64,000 nucleotides of DNA from JBJHDF01 sp050486405 (GTDB lineage: Bacteria > Pseudomonadota > Gammaproteobacteria > Pseudomonadales > Cellvibrionaceae): contig JBJHDF010000020.1 of assembly GCA_050486405.1 (NCBI GenBank), positions 1 through 64,000 on the forward strand, in the 5' to 3' direction. Below are positions 17,220 through 25,848 of the stretch, piece after piece. A model generated the notes under the pieces. The model ran no database searches. It was not told where the DNA came from and was given only the letters and a program-made list of their open reading frames with translations. The position numbers were made by a program, and so were the translations under genes. Each line of letters starts with the position of its first letter. Position 1 is the first letter of the stretch.

Positions 17220-18012
17220 CCAAGTATCGGTCGATGGCTTTGCTGGCGGCCAAAAAACCGAAGGTGCCGGTCACCATCACCAACGAACCCAGGCCGCCGG
17301 CGCAATCCAGCTTGATGCCCTCGCCACCCTGTTTCTGCTGGCAGACGGAGCCGTCCGGCTGGGCAAAGGTCATCTGTTCCGTGGAGTAGACGGCGTCGAT
17401 GCGAAACTTGCGCCGGGTATCGCGGGCGAAATTGTGATGGCGGTAGAGCAGGGTGCGCACCTTGCCCAGCAGTGGATCGTAGGCGGTGTTGCCCAGGTCG
17501 CCGACCCTTATCTGACGCAGGTCGGTCTTGCCGCCGGACGAACCCACGGTAACCAGCCGCACCTTGATGGCGCTGCAGTAGGCCGCCAGTCGCGCCTTGA
17601 TATGGGCGGCGTCTATGGCGTCGATAACAACCTGGTGACGTTGGTCGATAAGCGTCGTCAGGTTGTCTTTGGTGAGAAAGCTCTCGTGGCTGTGCAGAAT
17701 CAGTTCGGGGTTGATGGCCCGCAACCGCTGACTGAGCACGGTGTTCTTGCTCTGGCCGATGGTGGCATCCAGGGTGTGCAGTTGCCGGTTGGTGTTGGTC
17801 ACGCAGACGCCGTCCATTTCGATCAGGGTCAGCTCGCCCACGCCTGTTCGCGCCAGCGCTTCCGCCGTCCAACTGCCGACCCCGCCCAGTCCCACCACCA
17901 CAAAGTGCGCCCGGGCCAATGCCGCCAGCGCCGCTTCCCCGTAAATACGCGCTACTCCACCGAAGCGCTGGCGGTAGTGCCCGGAGAGTGTGCTTGCCGA
18001 TGACTGTGTCAC
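17203..18012 (-). CDS. tcdA: tRNA threonylcarbamoyladenosine dehydratase
   Basis: TcdA (CsdL) is an E1-like enzyme that uses ATP to cyclise t6A37 of tRNA to ct6A. The 269-residue protein has the ThiF/MoeB fold: RFGGVARIYG, the Rossmann loop VVGLGGVGSWTAEALARTGVG, the ATP-binding DMD-like ELTLIEMDGVCVTNTNRQ, and DAIDAAHIKARL. The family's membrane-associating C-terminus (GLGSLVMVTGTFGFLAASKAIDRYL) is visible. The start is GTG at 18012, overlapping the stop of the upstream aminotransferase by 4 bases. The 3' end overlaps that of tatD. Confidence 0.93.
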   Translation of the reverse strand: MTQSSASTLSGHYRQRFGGVARIYGEAALAALARAHFVVVGLGGVGSWTAEALARTGVGELTLIEMDGVCVTNTNRQLHTLDATIGQSKNTVLSQRLRAINPELILHSHESFLTKDNLTTLIDQRHQVVIDAIDAAHIKARLAAYCSAIKVRLVTVGSSGGKTDLRQIRVGDLGNTAYDPLLGKVRTLLYRHHNFARDTRRKFRIDAVYSTEQMTFAQPDGSVCQQKQGGEGIKLDCAGGLGSLVMVTGTFGFLAASKAIDRYLAKVEG

Positions 18013-19202
18013 TCTGCCAGTACGTGGGCGATGGCGTTACCGACATAGTCCAGCCGATCGGCGCTCAGGCCGGCGACGTTGATGCGGCTGTTGTCGGTCA
18101 TGTAGATGCTGTAGTCCCGGCGCAGTGTCTGTACCTGCTGTGGGCTCAGACCGAGAAACGAGAACATGCCCTTTTCCCGGGTGATAAAGCTGAAATCCTG
18201 CGACTGTTTTTTGTGCAGGGTGTTGACCAGTTGCTGACGCAGACTCTGGATGCGCCGGCGCATCTGCGTCAGCTCACTCTGCCACTGATTGGTCAGCTCC
18301 GGCGAGTGCAGAATGATGTCGATAATGGCGCTGCCGTGGGACGGCGGCATGGAATAGATCCCCCGGGTGACGTTGAGCATCTGGCTTTGTACGGCATCGG
18401 CCTGAACGCAACTGCCCATCACCACCGTCAGAGCCCCGGCCCGCTCGCGGTAGAGGCCGAAGTTCTTGGAAAAGGAGGTGGCCACCAGCAGTTCCGGCAG
18501 TGTTTCCGCCAGCAGCCGGATACCGTAGGCGTCTTCCGCCAGGCCCTCGCCAAAACCCTGGTAGGCGGTATCGATAAAGCCCACCAGTTGTCTGTCTTGC
18601 ATCAGCTCGGCCAGTTTCTGCCACTGTTCCTGGCTGAGATCCGCGCCGCTGGGGTTGTGGCAGCAGGCGTGCAGCAGCACCAGATCGCCCGGCTCGGCTT
18701 GTTCGAGGGCTCGCAGCATGGCCTCGAATTCCAGGCCGTGCTGTTCGTAGTTGTAGTAGGGGTATTCCTGCAGTGTCAGTCCGGCATTGCCCAGCAGGGG
18801 AATGTGGTTGGCCCAGGTGGGCGTGCTGACCCAGACGGTGGCGCCCGGTCTGGCGCGCTGAATCAGTTCGGCGGCCACACGCAGGGCGCCGCAGCCGCCG
18901 GGCGTCTGAATGGTGCGCACGCGGCTGTCCGCCATGGCGGTGTGGGACTGGCCCAGCAACAGCTGGTTGACCGCCGCGTTGGCGCCGGGGTAGCCGGCGG
19001 GGTTGGTGTAGGCCTTGCTGGTTTCCTGCTGCAACCGTTGCCGCTCGGCGGCGATCACCGCCGCCAGTATGGGTGTCTGCCCGGTTTCATCCTTGTACAC
19101 CCCCACGCCCAGGTCCACCTTGTCGGGGTTGTCGTCCTGGGCGAAGGCCTGACTGAGGCCGAGAATGGGATCAGCGGGCAGCTGCGGCAGAAGGTCGAGC
19201 AT
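18009..19202 (-). CDS. Aspartate/aromatic amino acid aminotransferase
   Basis: A class I PLP aminotransferase of the AspC/TyrB group, 397 residues from ATG 19202 (preceded by AAGGAAA). Family segments are DPILGLSQAFAQDDNPDKVDLGVGVYKDETGQTPIL (start signature), TIQTPGGCGALR, VWVSTPTWANH, LLHACCHNPSGADLS, the PLP lysine in ATSFSKNFGLYRERAGAL, and RGIYSMPPSHGSAI. A longer in-frame extension to 19325 runs into the hisC promoter region and is not used. Sequence alone does not settle aspartate versus aromatic preference. It is divergent from hisC and upstream of tcdA. Confidence 0.9.
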   Translation of the reverse strand: MLDLLPQLPADPILGLSQAFAQDDNPDKVDLGVGVYKDETGQTPILAAVIAAERQRLQQETSKAYTNPAGYPGANAAVNQLLLGQSHTAMADSRVRTIQTPGGCGALRVAAELIQRARPGATVWVSTPTWANHIPLLGNAGLTLQEYPYYNYEQHGLEFEAMLRALEQAEPGDLVLLHACCHNPSGADLSQEQWQKLAELMQDRQLVGFIDTAYQGFGEGLAEDAYGIRLLAETLPELLVATSFSKNFGLYRERAGALTVVMGSCVQADAVQSQMLNVTRGIYSMPPSHGSAIIDIILHSPELTNQWQSELTQMRRRIQSLRQQLVNTLHKKQSQDFSFITREKGMFSFLGLSPQQVQTLRRDYSIYMTDNSRINVAGLSADRLDYVGNAIAHVLAE

Positions 19203-19344
19203 GATCGGAATTTCCTTACAGGTAGTTTTGGCGGGTGAGCGCGTAATAGTATCCCGAGATGGGTTGCGTAAGTCCAGCCATGTTGAGGCGGCGGGAGCAG
19301 CCGTTTTTTGTATAATGGGCGCCACTACCTCAATCGGAGTCTGT
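19203..19344. promoter_or_regulatory. Divergent intergenic region with a consensus -10 for hisC
   Basis: The 142-base gap between two divergent aminotransferase genes holds a perfect TATAAT at 19311-19316, reading towards hisC and 28 bases before its ATG. A TTGAGG at 19283-19288 is too far (22-base spacer) to be a good -35. The ribosome site for hisC is CGGAG near 19335. No clear promoter for the leftward gene was picked out. Confidence 0.5.
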
Positions 19345-20400
19345 ATGTCGCGCTATTGGAGTGAAGTGGTCCGCCAACTGGTGCCCTATGTGCCCGGTGA
19401 ACAGCCGCAGGTGGAAGGGCTGATCAAGCTCAACACCAATGAGAGCCCCTATCCACCTTCGCCCCGGGTGCAACAGATTCTGGATCGCGATGTGGTGGAG
19501 CGGTTGCGCCTCTACCCTGATCCCAATTCCCGCCGTCTGAAACAGGCCATCGCCGATTATTATCGCGTGCCGGCCAGCCGGGTGTTTGTCGGCAACGGTT
19601 CAGATGAGGTGCTGGCACTGGCCTTTATGGCATTTTTCCAGCAGCCCCAACCCCTGCTGTACCCGGATATCAGCTACGGTTTTTACCCGGTGTATTGCCA
19701 GTTGTTCGGCATAGAAAACCGCCAGGTGCCGCTGCGCGAGGATTTCCGGCTGGCGCTGGAGGATTACCGTCAGCCCAATGGCGGCATTGTGTTCCCGAAC
19801 CCCAACGCCCCCACCGGTATGGCGTTGCCCCTGGCAGACATCGAGGCACTGCTGCAGGACAATCCGGATACGGTGGTACTGGTGGACGAAGCCTATGTCG
19901 ATTTTGGTGCGGAAACCGCCGTATCATTGGTGGACCGCTACCCCAATCTGCTGGTGGTACAGACACTGTCGAAATCCCGCTCCCTGGCGGGACTGCGCCT
20001 GGGCTTTGCCATCGGTCAGGAAGACTTGATGGAGGGGCTGGAGCGGGTCAAGAATTCATTCAACTCCTACCCGGTGGACCGCCTGGCGGAACTGGCGGCC
20101 ACCGCCGCCATGGAAGACGTGGATTACTTTCAGCAATGTCGCGACCAGGTGATTGCCAATCGGGACTGGACCAGCCGGCAGCTGGCGGCGCTGGGGTTCA
20201 CGGTGCTGCCCTCCCAGGCCAACTTTGTCTTTGCGCAGCCGCCGGGAGATGCGGCCCAACTGGCGGATGCGTTGCGCCAGGAGGGTATTCTGGTGCGTTA
20301 TTTCGCCCGTCCGCCCATTGATTCTTTCCTGCGCATCAGTATAGGCTCCCGGGAGGACATGGAGCGCCTTGTGAATACACTGAAAACTTTGCTGAACTGA
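19345..20400 (+). CDS. hisC: Histidinol-phosphate aminotransferase
   Basis: HisC transfers the amino group from glutamate to imidazole-acetol phosphate in histidine synthesis. The start is ATG 19345 (MSRYWSEVVRQLVPYVPGEQ); an upstream in-frame stretch has no similarity. The 351-residue protein shows IKLNTNESPYPPSP, RLYPDPNSRRLKQAI, VFVGNGSDEVLALAF, IVFPNPNAPTGMA, VLVDEAYVDFG, and the PLP lysine K210 in TLSKSRSLAGLRLGFAI. It appears monocistronic. It is not linked to other his genes here, and HisC2-like enzymes may also act on phenylalanine/tyrosine precursors. Confidence 0.93.
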   Translation: MSRYWSEVVRQLVPYVPGEQPQVEGLIKLNTNESPYPPSPRVQQILDRDVVERLRLYPDPNSRRLKQAIADYYRVPASRVFVGNGSDEVLALAFMAFFQQPQPLLYPDISYGFYPVYCQLFGIENRQVPLREDFRLALEDYRQPNGGIVFPNPNAPTGMALPLADIEALLQDNPDTVVLVDEAYVDFGAETAVSLVDRYPNLLVVQTLSKSRSLAGLRLGFAIGQEDLMEGLERVKNSFNSYPVDRLAELAATAAMEDVDYFQQCRDQVIANRDWTSRQLAALGFTVLPSQANFVFAQPPGDAAQLADALRQEGILVRYFARPPIDSFLRISIGSREDMERLVNTLKTLLN

Positions 20401-20694
20401 ATAAAAAAAACCGGCAGCGGCGGAAAAATGGGCTACACTTGCAGCTACCCACGGTTTTTACTACATTAACCTGAATCGGAATGACCAGTCAGCAGGGTAG
20501 CTTCTCGCAAGGCTGGCTGTGGCGCCTGAATTTTGACCACGCCTGTTGTTGGGAACAGGAAAGCGTAAAATCGTCAAAATTCTCATTGCGTACGGGGCCA
20601 GCTTATATATGCAGCATGTGATACGAGCGCCCTGCGGTTGTTTGCCGTCAGCAGCTCGTAATCACACAGGCTGGGCACCCACAACTGGGCGATT
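20401..20694 (+). promoter_or_regulatory. Hairpin-rich 294-bp leader of the GGDEF-EAL gene
   Basis: This gap has no gene but three stem-loops: CAGTCAGC/GCTGGCTG (20486-20493 with 20512-20519, one G-U), CCTGTT/AACAGG (20542-20547 with 20554-20559), and TGTGATACGAGC/GCTCGTAATCACA (20617-20628 with 20654-20666, one bulge). The third may be closed further out by CCAGC/GCTGG (20598-20602 with 20670-20674). The ATG is 21 bases after that outer arm. I do not see the conserved core of the known c-di-GMP riboswitches. It could be a regulatory 5' UTR, a small RNA, or chance. Confidence 0.4.
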
Positions 20695-22992
20695 ATGCAT
20701 AACAAGAATACAGCGGTTGAATTGATCAAGAAGTATCAACTACTGTTCACCGATCTCGGTCACAAGCAGATAGCCGAGCGTCTGGTGGGATTGGTGGTCA
20801 ATAAGCCCTTTGTCAACCGGGTGGCCCTGATCGTGAATCGGGACGGCCGTCACTTTGTGGATGCCATTGCCAGCCGCCGGGGCGACGAAGAGCCTTTGGT
20901 CACCCGCGTGGGTACCGCCCTGTCGCAACTGAAAAATCTCTCCCGTGATCATATAGCTTCGGTATTCGCCAGTGGCGAACCCTTGACGCTCGATGCTGCC
21001 GTGTTGGATCAGGCTCTGGCGGACAAGCGACCCGCCCTGTGCAATGGCTGTTATCTTTACCCTGTGCGCGAGCATGACAAAACCATTGCGGTGTTCTACT
21101 TGGAGACCGGTGACGATTTGCCCGGGTTGTTGAAAAGCGCGGCGGAGCTGGAAACTTTCTGGGTGTTCAGTGCGCTGCTGGTGCGCCAACTCATCGATAT
21201 GTGGCGTCACGAGGACCAGGCTGAACGGTTTCGCATGGCCGAGCAGGCACTGTGGGCCAGCGAGACCTACCTGAACGCTATTTTGCAGCACTCTCCGGCG
21301 CTGATCTCGGTGAAGGATCTGGATGGCAATGTGGTGTTGGCCAGTGAGCACTACAAGCAATTGGCCAACGTGGACGACAGCGGCTTTGTCGGCAAGAACG
21401 TGTTCGACGTTTACCCCCGGGAAGTCGCCCAGACTTTGTGGGATATCGATCAGGCCACCCGTGACAAGCGCCAAACCTTTGAGTCCGAATTGGAACTGAT
21501 GCACAAGGACGGCAGCCTGCACACCTACCTGATGGTCAAGTTTCCCCTGCGCAACAAGCAGGATGCCGTGTTCGGTGTCTGCACCATCTGCACGGACATC
21601 TCCGAGCACAAGATGGCGGAGAACGCCCTGCGCGAGCAGCAGTCGCGGCTCAACTATATGGCGTTTCACGATGCGTTGACGTCACTGCCCAACCGCTCGC
21701 TGTTCTACGACCGGGTGTTCCACAGTCTGGCCCGGGCTCGGCGCAGCAACAGCAAACTGGCGTTGTTGCTGCTGGATATCGACCGCTTCAAGAACATCAA
21801 TGACAGCCTCGGTCACGACTCCGGCGACCTGCTGCTGAAAACCATCGCTCTGCGCCTGAGCGAGGGCGTGCGCGACATGGATACGGTGGCACGCCTGGGC
21901 GGTGACGAATTCGTGGTGGTGCTGGAAGGCATTCAGGATATGGACGACGTGATATTCGTTGCCAATAAACTGCTGACCACGCTGGCCCGGCCCATGGATA
22001 TCTCTGGCCACGATATCACCACCACGGTGAGCATCGGCGTCAGCGTTTTTCCCGAAGATGGCGCCGATGCCGATGAGCTGTTGAAAAATGCCGATATCGC
22101 CATGTACAAGGCCAAGGAAGCCGGCAAGAACAACTGCCAGTTCTACACCAAGGGCATGAGCGCCACCGCCGTCAATTATCTGCTGCTGGAAAACGATCTG
22201 CGGCGGGCGGTGGAGCAGGAGCAGCTGATACTGCATTACCAGCCCCAGATCGATCTGCAAACGGGGCAACTGGTCAGCGTCGAAGCCCTGGTGCGTTGGC
22301 AGCATCCGGAGCGCGGTCTGGTGTCGCCGGCGCACTTCATCCCGCTGGCCGAAGAGACGGGGCTCATTGTGCCCATCGGCGACTGGGTGCTGCGCGAAGC
22401 CTGCCGGCAGTATCGATCCTGGCAACTGGCGGGCATGGACGTGGGCAAGATGGCGGTGAATCTGTCGCCGCGTCAGTTCCGGCAGCGGGACTTCCCCGGC
22501 AAGGTGTGTGCGGTGCTGAAGGAAACCGGCATGTCCGCCGAAAATCTCGAGCTGGAAATCACAGAAAGCTCAGCCATGGAGCATGCCAGCGAAACCATCA
22601 ATCAGCTCAACCAGTTGCACGAGATGAACCTGTCTCTGGCCATTGACGACTTCGGCACCGGTTATTCGTCGCTGTCCTATCTGAAGCGCTTCCCGATTCA
22701 GAAGCTGAAAATCGACAGCAGTTTCATCAACGATATTCGTGACGATCTCAACGATGCCGCCATTGCCAAATCCATTATCGGACTGGCGCACAACATGCAG
22801 TTGAAAGTGGTGGCCGAAGGCGTGGAAAAGGAATGGCAGGTGGAGTGGTTGCGCGAGCAGGGTTGCGATCAGGCCCAGGGTTTTCTGTTTGCCAAGCCAC
22901 TGAGTCCGGTGCAGTTGCAGGCACACTTTGGCAAAAGCGGGTTCTCCTTTGACGGTAACGTGATCGAGCTCAAAAACGCCAAAAAAGCCTGA
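20695..22992 (+). CDS. GAF-PAS-GGDEF-EAL c-di-GMP turnover protein
   Basis: A 765-residue signalling protein. Residues about 1-180 form a GAF-like sensor, about 185-320 a PAS domain with PAC (NAILQHSPALISVKDLDGNVV), about 325-490 GGDEF, and about 500-755 EAL. The synthase motif G402-G-D-E-F406 is intact, and an inhibitory I-site R393-x-x-D396 lies five residues before it. The phosphodiesterase motif E530-A-L532 is intact, with DDFGTGYSSLSYLKRFP further on. Both activities are thus possible. No membrane segment is present, so it is cytoplasmic. It converges on the rimB-rimK operon with only 3 bases between stop codons. The ribosome site is weak. Confidence 0.92.
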   Translation: MHNKNTAVELIKKYQLLFTDLGHKQIAERLVGLVVNKPFVNRVALIVNRDGRHFVDAIASRRGDEEPLVTRVGTALSQLKNLSRDHIASVFASGEPLTLDAAVLDQALADKRPALCNGCYLYPVREHDKTIAVFYLETGDDLPGLLKSAAELETFWVFSALLVRQLIDMWRHEDQAERFRMAEQALWASETYLNAILQHSPALISVKDLDGNVVLASEHYKQLANVDDSGFVGKNVFDVYPREVAQTLWDIDQATRDKRQTFESELELMHKDGSLHTYLMVKFPLRNKQDAVFGVCTICTDISEHKMAENALREQQSRLNYMAFHDALTSLPNRSLFYDRVFHSLARARRSNSKLALLLLDIDRFKNINDSLGHDSGDLLLKTIALRLSEGVRDMDTVARLGGDEFVVVLEGIQDMDDVIFVANKLLTTLARPMDISGHDITTTVSIGVSVFPEDGADADELLKNADIAMYKAKEAGKNNCQFYTKGMSATAVNYLLLENDLRRAVEQEQLILHYQPQIDLQTGQLVSVEALVRWQHPERGLVSPAHFIPLAEETGLIVPIGDWVLREACRQYRSWQLAGMDVGKMAVNLSPRQFRQRDFPGKVCAVLKETGMSAENLELEITESSAMEHASETINQLNQLHEMNLSLAIDDFGTGYSSLSYLKRFPIQKLKIDSSFINDIRDDLNDAAIAKSIIGLAHNMQLKVVAEGVEKEWQVEWLREQGCDQAQGFLFAKPLSPVQLQAHFGKSGFSFDGNVIELKNAKKA

Positions 22993-23001
22993 GCATCAGG
23001 C
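22981..23001 (-). terminator. Intrinsic terminator overlapping two convergent stop codons
   Basis: Read on the - strand, GCCTGA-TGC-TCAGGC (23001-22987) is followed by six T residues (22986-22981). The stem contains the TGA stop of the AstE-like gene and, on the other strand, the TGA of the GGDEF-EAL gene. The U-tract exists only for leftward transcripts, so it should terminate the rim operon but not the GGDEF-EAL message. Confidence 0.75.
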
Positions 23002-24063
23002 CTCCAGTGAATCATCCTGACCGATAAAGAACGGTTCTTCCAGTTCGTCGCTGAAGCTTTCCTGAAAGTCCACCAGTTGATCCACCACCTGGCGGGTCTG
23101 GCGTTTGAAGCTGGCCAGATGAAACAGCGCCTCGCCCTCGTGCACCAGTGGCAGGTTGCTCAGACCGATGACAATGGCCTCGGCGGGCGCCCGCACCGGT
23201 TCTTCGTTCAATCCCACCGGGTCGGCGATGTAGCCCAGCACCTCCCCCTTTTTCACCCGGGCGCCCAGACGCACCAGGCTGCGCACTATGCCGCTGGTGG
23301 TGGCCCGCACCCAGCGGCTGTCGTCGGCCACAACGGCGCCGTTGCCATGCCCCGCTTTCTTGCGGCTGGAGAGCATGCCCAGGTGGCGCATGACGTTGAT
23401 AATTCCCCGGGTGCCGGCGCGAATGCACAGTTCGTCAAAGCGCAGGGCTTCTCCGGCCTCGTACAGCAGCAGGGGAATGCCGTTCTCCGCTGCCGTATCG
23501 CGCAGGGAACCGTCGCGCAGCTTGGCGTCCAGTACCACCGGCACGCCGAAAGCGAGTGCCAGTTCCCGGGTCTGTTCCTGACTCAGATCGGCGCGGATCT
23601 GTGGCAGATTGGAGCGATGCCGGGCGCCGGTGTGCAGATCGATGGCGTGGGTACAGTGGCGCAGTATCTCCTGCACCAGAGTGTGCGCCACCCGGCCGGC
23701 CAGGGAGCCCCGGTCGCTGCCGGGAAAGCTGCGGTTCAGATCCCGGCCGTCCGGCAGGTAGCGCGACTGGTTGAGAAAGCCGTGCACATTGACCACGGGA
23801 ATGGCCAGCAGGGTGCCACGCAGCTGATTGAGTTGCTTGTAGTTGAGCAGACGGCGCACCACATCCACACCGTTGAGTTCATCGCCGTGGATGGCGGCGC
23901 AGACCAGCAGGCAGGGGCCGGGGCGGCGGCCGTGCACCACATGCACGCGCAGTTCCACATCGGTGTGGGTGTACATGGCCGCCAGCGGTATGTCCACCGC
24001 CTTGCGCTCACCCGGCGCCACGGTGACGCCGCCTATTTCCAGATTCCGGGCTTTGCTGCTCAC
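22996..24063 (-). CDS. Succinylglutamate desuccinylase/aspartoacylase (AstE/AspA) family protein
   Basis: A zinc carboxypeptidase-fold deacylase, 355 residues from GTG 24063 (preceded by GGGAG). Zinc ligands are recognisable in CAAIHGDELNGVDVVRRL (H and E) and AIDLHTGARHRSNLPQI (H). NPxxxR-like VVNVHGFLNQSRYLPDGRDLNRSFPG supplies substrate-binding residues, and the catalytic glutamate is likely in LLLYEAGEALRF. A C-terminal beta domain (about 260-330) ends with HEGEALFHLASFK. It is third in an operon after rimB and rimK, 19 bases downstream of rimK. A role in removing glutamate or acyl groups linked to RimK chemistry is a guess. Its stop lies inside the terminator stem. Confidence 0.85.
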   Translation of the reverse strand: MSSKARNLEIGGVTVAPGERKAVDIPLAAMYTHTDVELRVHVVHGRRPGPCLLVCAAIHGDELNGVDVVRRLLNYKQLNQLRGTLLAIPVVNVHGFLNQSRYLPDGRDLNRSFPGSDRGSLAGRVAHTLVQEILRHCTHAIDLHTGARHRSNLPQIRADLSQEQTRELALAFGVPVVLDAKLRDGSLRDTAAENGIPLLLYEAGEALRFDELCIRAGTRGIINVMRHLGMLSSRKKAGHGNGAVVADDSRWVRATTSGIVRSLVRLGARVKKGEVLGYIADPVGLNEEPVRAPAEAIVIGLSNLPLVHEGEALFHLASFKRQTRQVVDQLVDFQESFSDELEEPFFIGQDDSLEA

Positions 24064-24082
24064 GGTTTTGCTCCCAGGTACG

Positions 24083-24991
24083 TCAGCCGCGACCGCCTTT
24101 GGTGCGGTTGTTGTGGGGTCGGGCGTTTTCCTCGACAAAGCGGATGATGGCGCCGGCCACATCCTTGTGGGTTGCCCCTTCGATGCCCTCCAGCCCCGGT
24201 GAGGAATTCACCTCCATGATCAGTGGCCCGCGCTCGGATCGCAGCAGATCCACGCCGGCCACCGCCAGACCCATGGTGCGCGCGGCCTTGATCGCGGTTT
24301 CCCGCTCCTGAGGCGTCAGCTTGACCACCCTGGCAGTGCCGCCCCGATGCAGGTTGGAGCGGAACTCCCCGTCCGAGGCGGTACGCTGCATGGCGGCCAC
24401 CACCTTGCTGCCGATCACCAGGGCGCGGATGTCGCTGCCGCCGGCTTCCTTGATAAATTCCTGTACCAGAAACTCCGCCTGCAGCTCGCGAAAAGCCTCG
24501 ATCACACTCTCTGCCGCCTTGATGGTTTCCGCCAGTACCACGCCCCGGCCCTGGGTACCCTTGCACAGTTTGACCACCAGCGGTGCGCCACCCACCAGCT
24601 TGATCAGATCGCGGGTGTTGTGCACGTGGTAGGCGAAACTGGTGCGCGGCAGCCCCAGGCCCTTGCGCGACAGCAGTTGCAGGGCGCGCAGCTTGTCCCG
24701 GGAGCGGCCCAGGGCAACAGACTCGGTGAGACAGTAGACGCCCATCATCTCAAACTGACGAATTACCGCCAGCCCGTAATGGGTTACCGAAGCACCGATG
24801 CGCGGTATCACCGCGTCAAAACCTTCCAGCTTTTCGCCCCGACACCACATCACCGGGTTGGCCGAGGTGATGTCCATATAGCACTTGAGGATATCGATGA
24901 CATGCATCTCGTGGCCCCGCTCGGCGCCGGCTTCCAGCAGGCGACGGGTGGAGTAGAGTGATTTGTTGCGGGATAGAACGGCAATCTTCAT
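24083..24991 (-). CDS. rimK: RimK family alpha-L-glutamate ligase
   Basis: RimK is an ATP-grasp ligase that adds glutamate residues to the C-terminus of ribosomal protein bS6 (RpsF). The 302-residue protein starts MKIAVLSRNKSLYSTRRLLEAG. It has the ATP-grasp features VVKLCKGTQGRGVVLAET, EFLVQEFIKEAGGSDIRALVIG, GEFRSNLHRGGTA, and the metal-binding LIMEVNSSPGLEGIE. Length matches. It overlaps rimB by 4 bases (ATGA). In Pseudomonas, RimK activity depends on c-di-GMP and on RimA and RimB. Confidence 0.94.
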   Translation of the reverse strand: MKIAVLSRNKSLYSTRRLLEAGAERGHEMHVIDILKCYMDITSANPVMWCRGEKLEGFDAVIPRIGASVTHYGLAVIRQFEMMGVYCLTESVALGRSRDKLRALQLLSRKGLGLPRTSFAYHVHNTRDLIKLVGGAPLVVKLCKGTQGRGVVLAETIKAAESVIEAFRELQAEFLVQEFIKEAGGSDIRALVIGSKVVAAMQRTASDGEFRSNLHRGGTARVVKLTPQERETAIKAARTMGLAVAGVDLLRSERGPLIMEVNSSPGLEGIEGATHKDVAGAIIRFVEENARPHNNRTKGGRG

Positions 24992-25467
24992 AGCGCTTCC
25001 TGAAAAACCGGGGGCGACACTTTGTCGCCGCCCTTGATAAACGACCGGTTACTGTCCACCAGATACAGGCCCTTGATGGCCTCGCGGCCCAGCAACATGC
25101 GAAAGCGCATGGTCTCGCGGTCGGTGAGGGTCACTTCCGCAGTGAACTCCCGTCCCCCCAGCACCATACGGGTGGCGATGACGTAGCGCAGTTCCCGGTG
25201 GCCGCCGGAGTCGGTGACCTGGCGCTGATCCACCAGGGGTGCCTCGCAGTCCAGGCTGTAGTCAGTATTACCTTGGCGCGGGTGCAGGCCGAAGCGCACC
25301 CACTGGCGGCCGTCGCGCTCAAATGGCTGCACATACCAAGCGTGCAGGGCACTGGTGCGGGCGCCGGTATCCACCTTGGCCTTGACCTGCGCGCCCTGAA
25401 AATCCGCCAGGGTGATCCACTCCCGCCAGCCAAGGGTATCCAGTGAAAGGTTCCGGGTTTCCGGCAT
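24988..25467 (-). CDS. rimB: RimB-like retropepsin-type protease (PF05618)
   Basis: A 159-residue protein of the putative ATP-dependent zinc protease family, which folds like a retropepsin. The aspartic protease signature D33-T-G-A-R-T-S-A-L-H is clear, followed by VTLTDRETMRFRMLLGREAI, the usual C-terminal motif. In Pseudomonas fluorescens RimB is reported to trim glutamates from RpsF, opposing RimK. Here rimB is first and rimK second with overlapping codons, which supports the same pairing. Its promoter must lie in the AT-rich 25468-25644 gap, shared with the divergent small gene. Confidence 0.85.
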   Translation of the reverse strand: MPETRNLSLDTLGWREWITLADFQGAQVKAKVDTGARTSALHAWYVQPFERDGRQWVRFGLHPRQGNTDYSLDCEAPLVDQRQVTDSGGHRELRYVIATRMVLGGREFTAEVTLTDRETMRFRMLLGREAIKGLYLVDSNRSFIKGGDKVSPPVFQEAL

Positions 25468-25644
25468 GGTCTGTCTCCGGTTGGGTTGCGTGCTTAATTA
25501 CAGCCTGGCCCCTGCGGGGTAAATTGAAAAATATTTCATCTAATGGTAAAGAATTTTTGCTTTTGTTGATATGGGTGCCGTGATAAATAGCGCCTGTGAC
25601 GCCGGAACCCCCGGCCAGTCTTTACATCAGTTGTGGAGCAGTCT

Positions 25645-25845
25645 ATGTCAGTTGATGTTGATCACAGTGAAGACGATTCCGACCTTCTGGATGACCTGGA
25701 GGCCGATGGCGACGATCAGCCCAAATTGTCTGCCAAAGAGGTGAACCAGCATATGCTGGACATGCGGCGCAAGATCGAGGACCGCCTGGAGCGCCGCCGC
25801 CTGCGCGACATGCTGGGGTGTGATGATCTGGAACTGGGCTTCTAG
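25645..25845 (+). CDS. Small acidic protein, PA3496-like
   Basis: A 66-residue protein with an acidic N-terminal half (VDVDHSEDDSDLLDDLEADGDD) and a basic helical second half (RRKIEDRLERRRLRDMLG). The layout resembles the PA3496 family of putative envelope-integrity proteins; function is unproven. I use ATG 25645, preceded by GGAG; an in-frame GTG at 25633 is an alternative. It is divergent from rimB and convergent with the LysR gene, whose stop is 3 bases away. Confidence 0.7.
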   Translation: MSVDVDHSEDDSDLLDDLEADGDDQPKLSAKEVNQHMLDMRRKIEDRLERRRLRDMLGCDDLELGF

Positions 25846-25848
25846 CCA

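Noticed and set aside
19283..19316. Full sigma-70 promoter for hisC
   Set aside because: The -10 is perfect, but the nearest -35-like hexamer is 22 bases away, too far for a confident call.
20401..20694. c-di-GMP riboswitch (GEMM class) before the GGDEF-EAL gene
   Set aside because: The conserved core sequences and tetraloop-receptor arrangement are not seen; only generic hairpins are.
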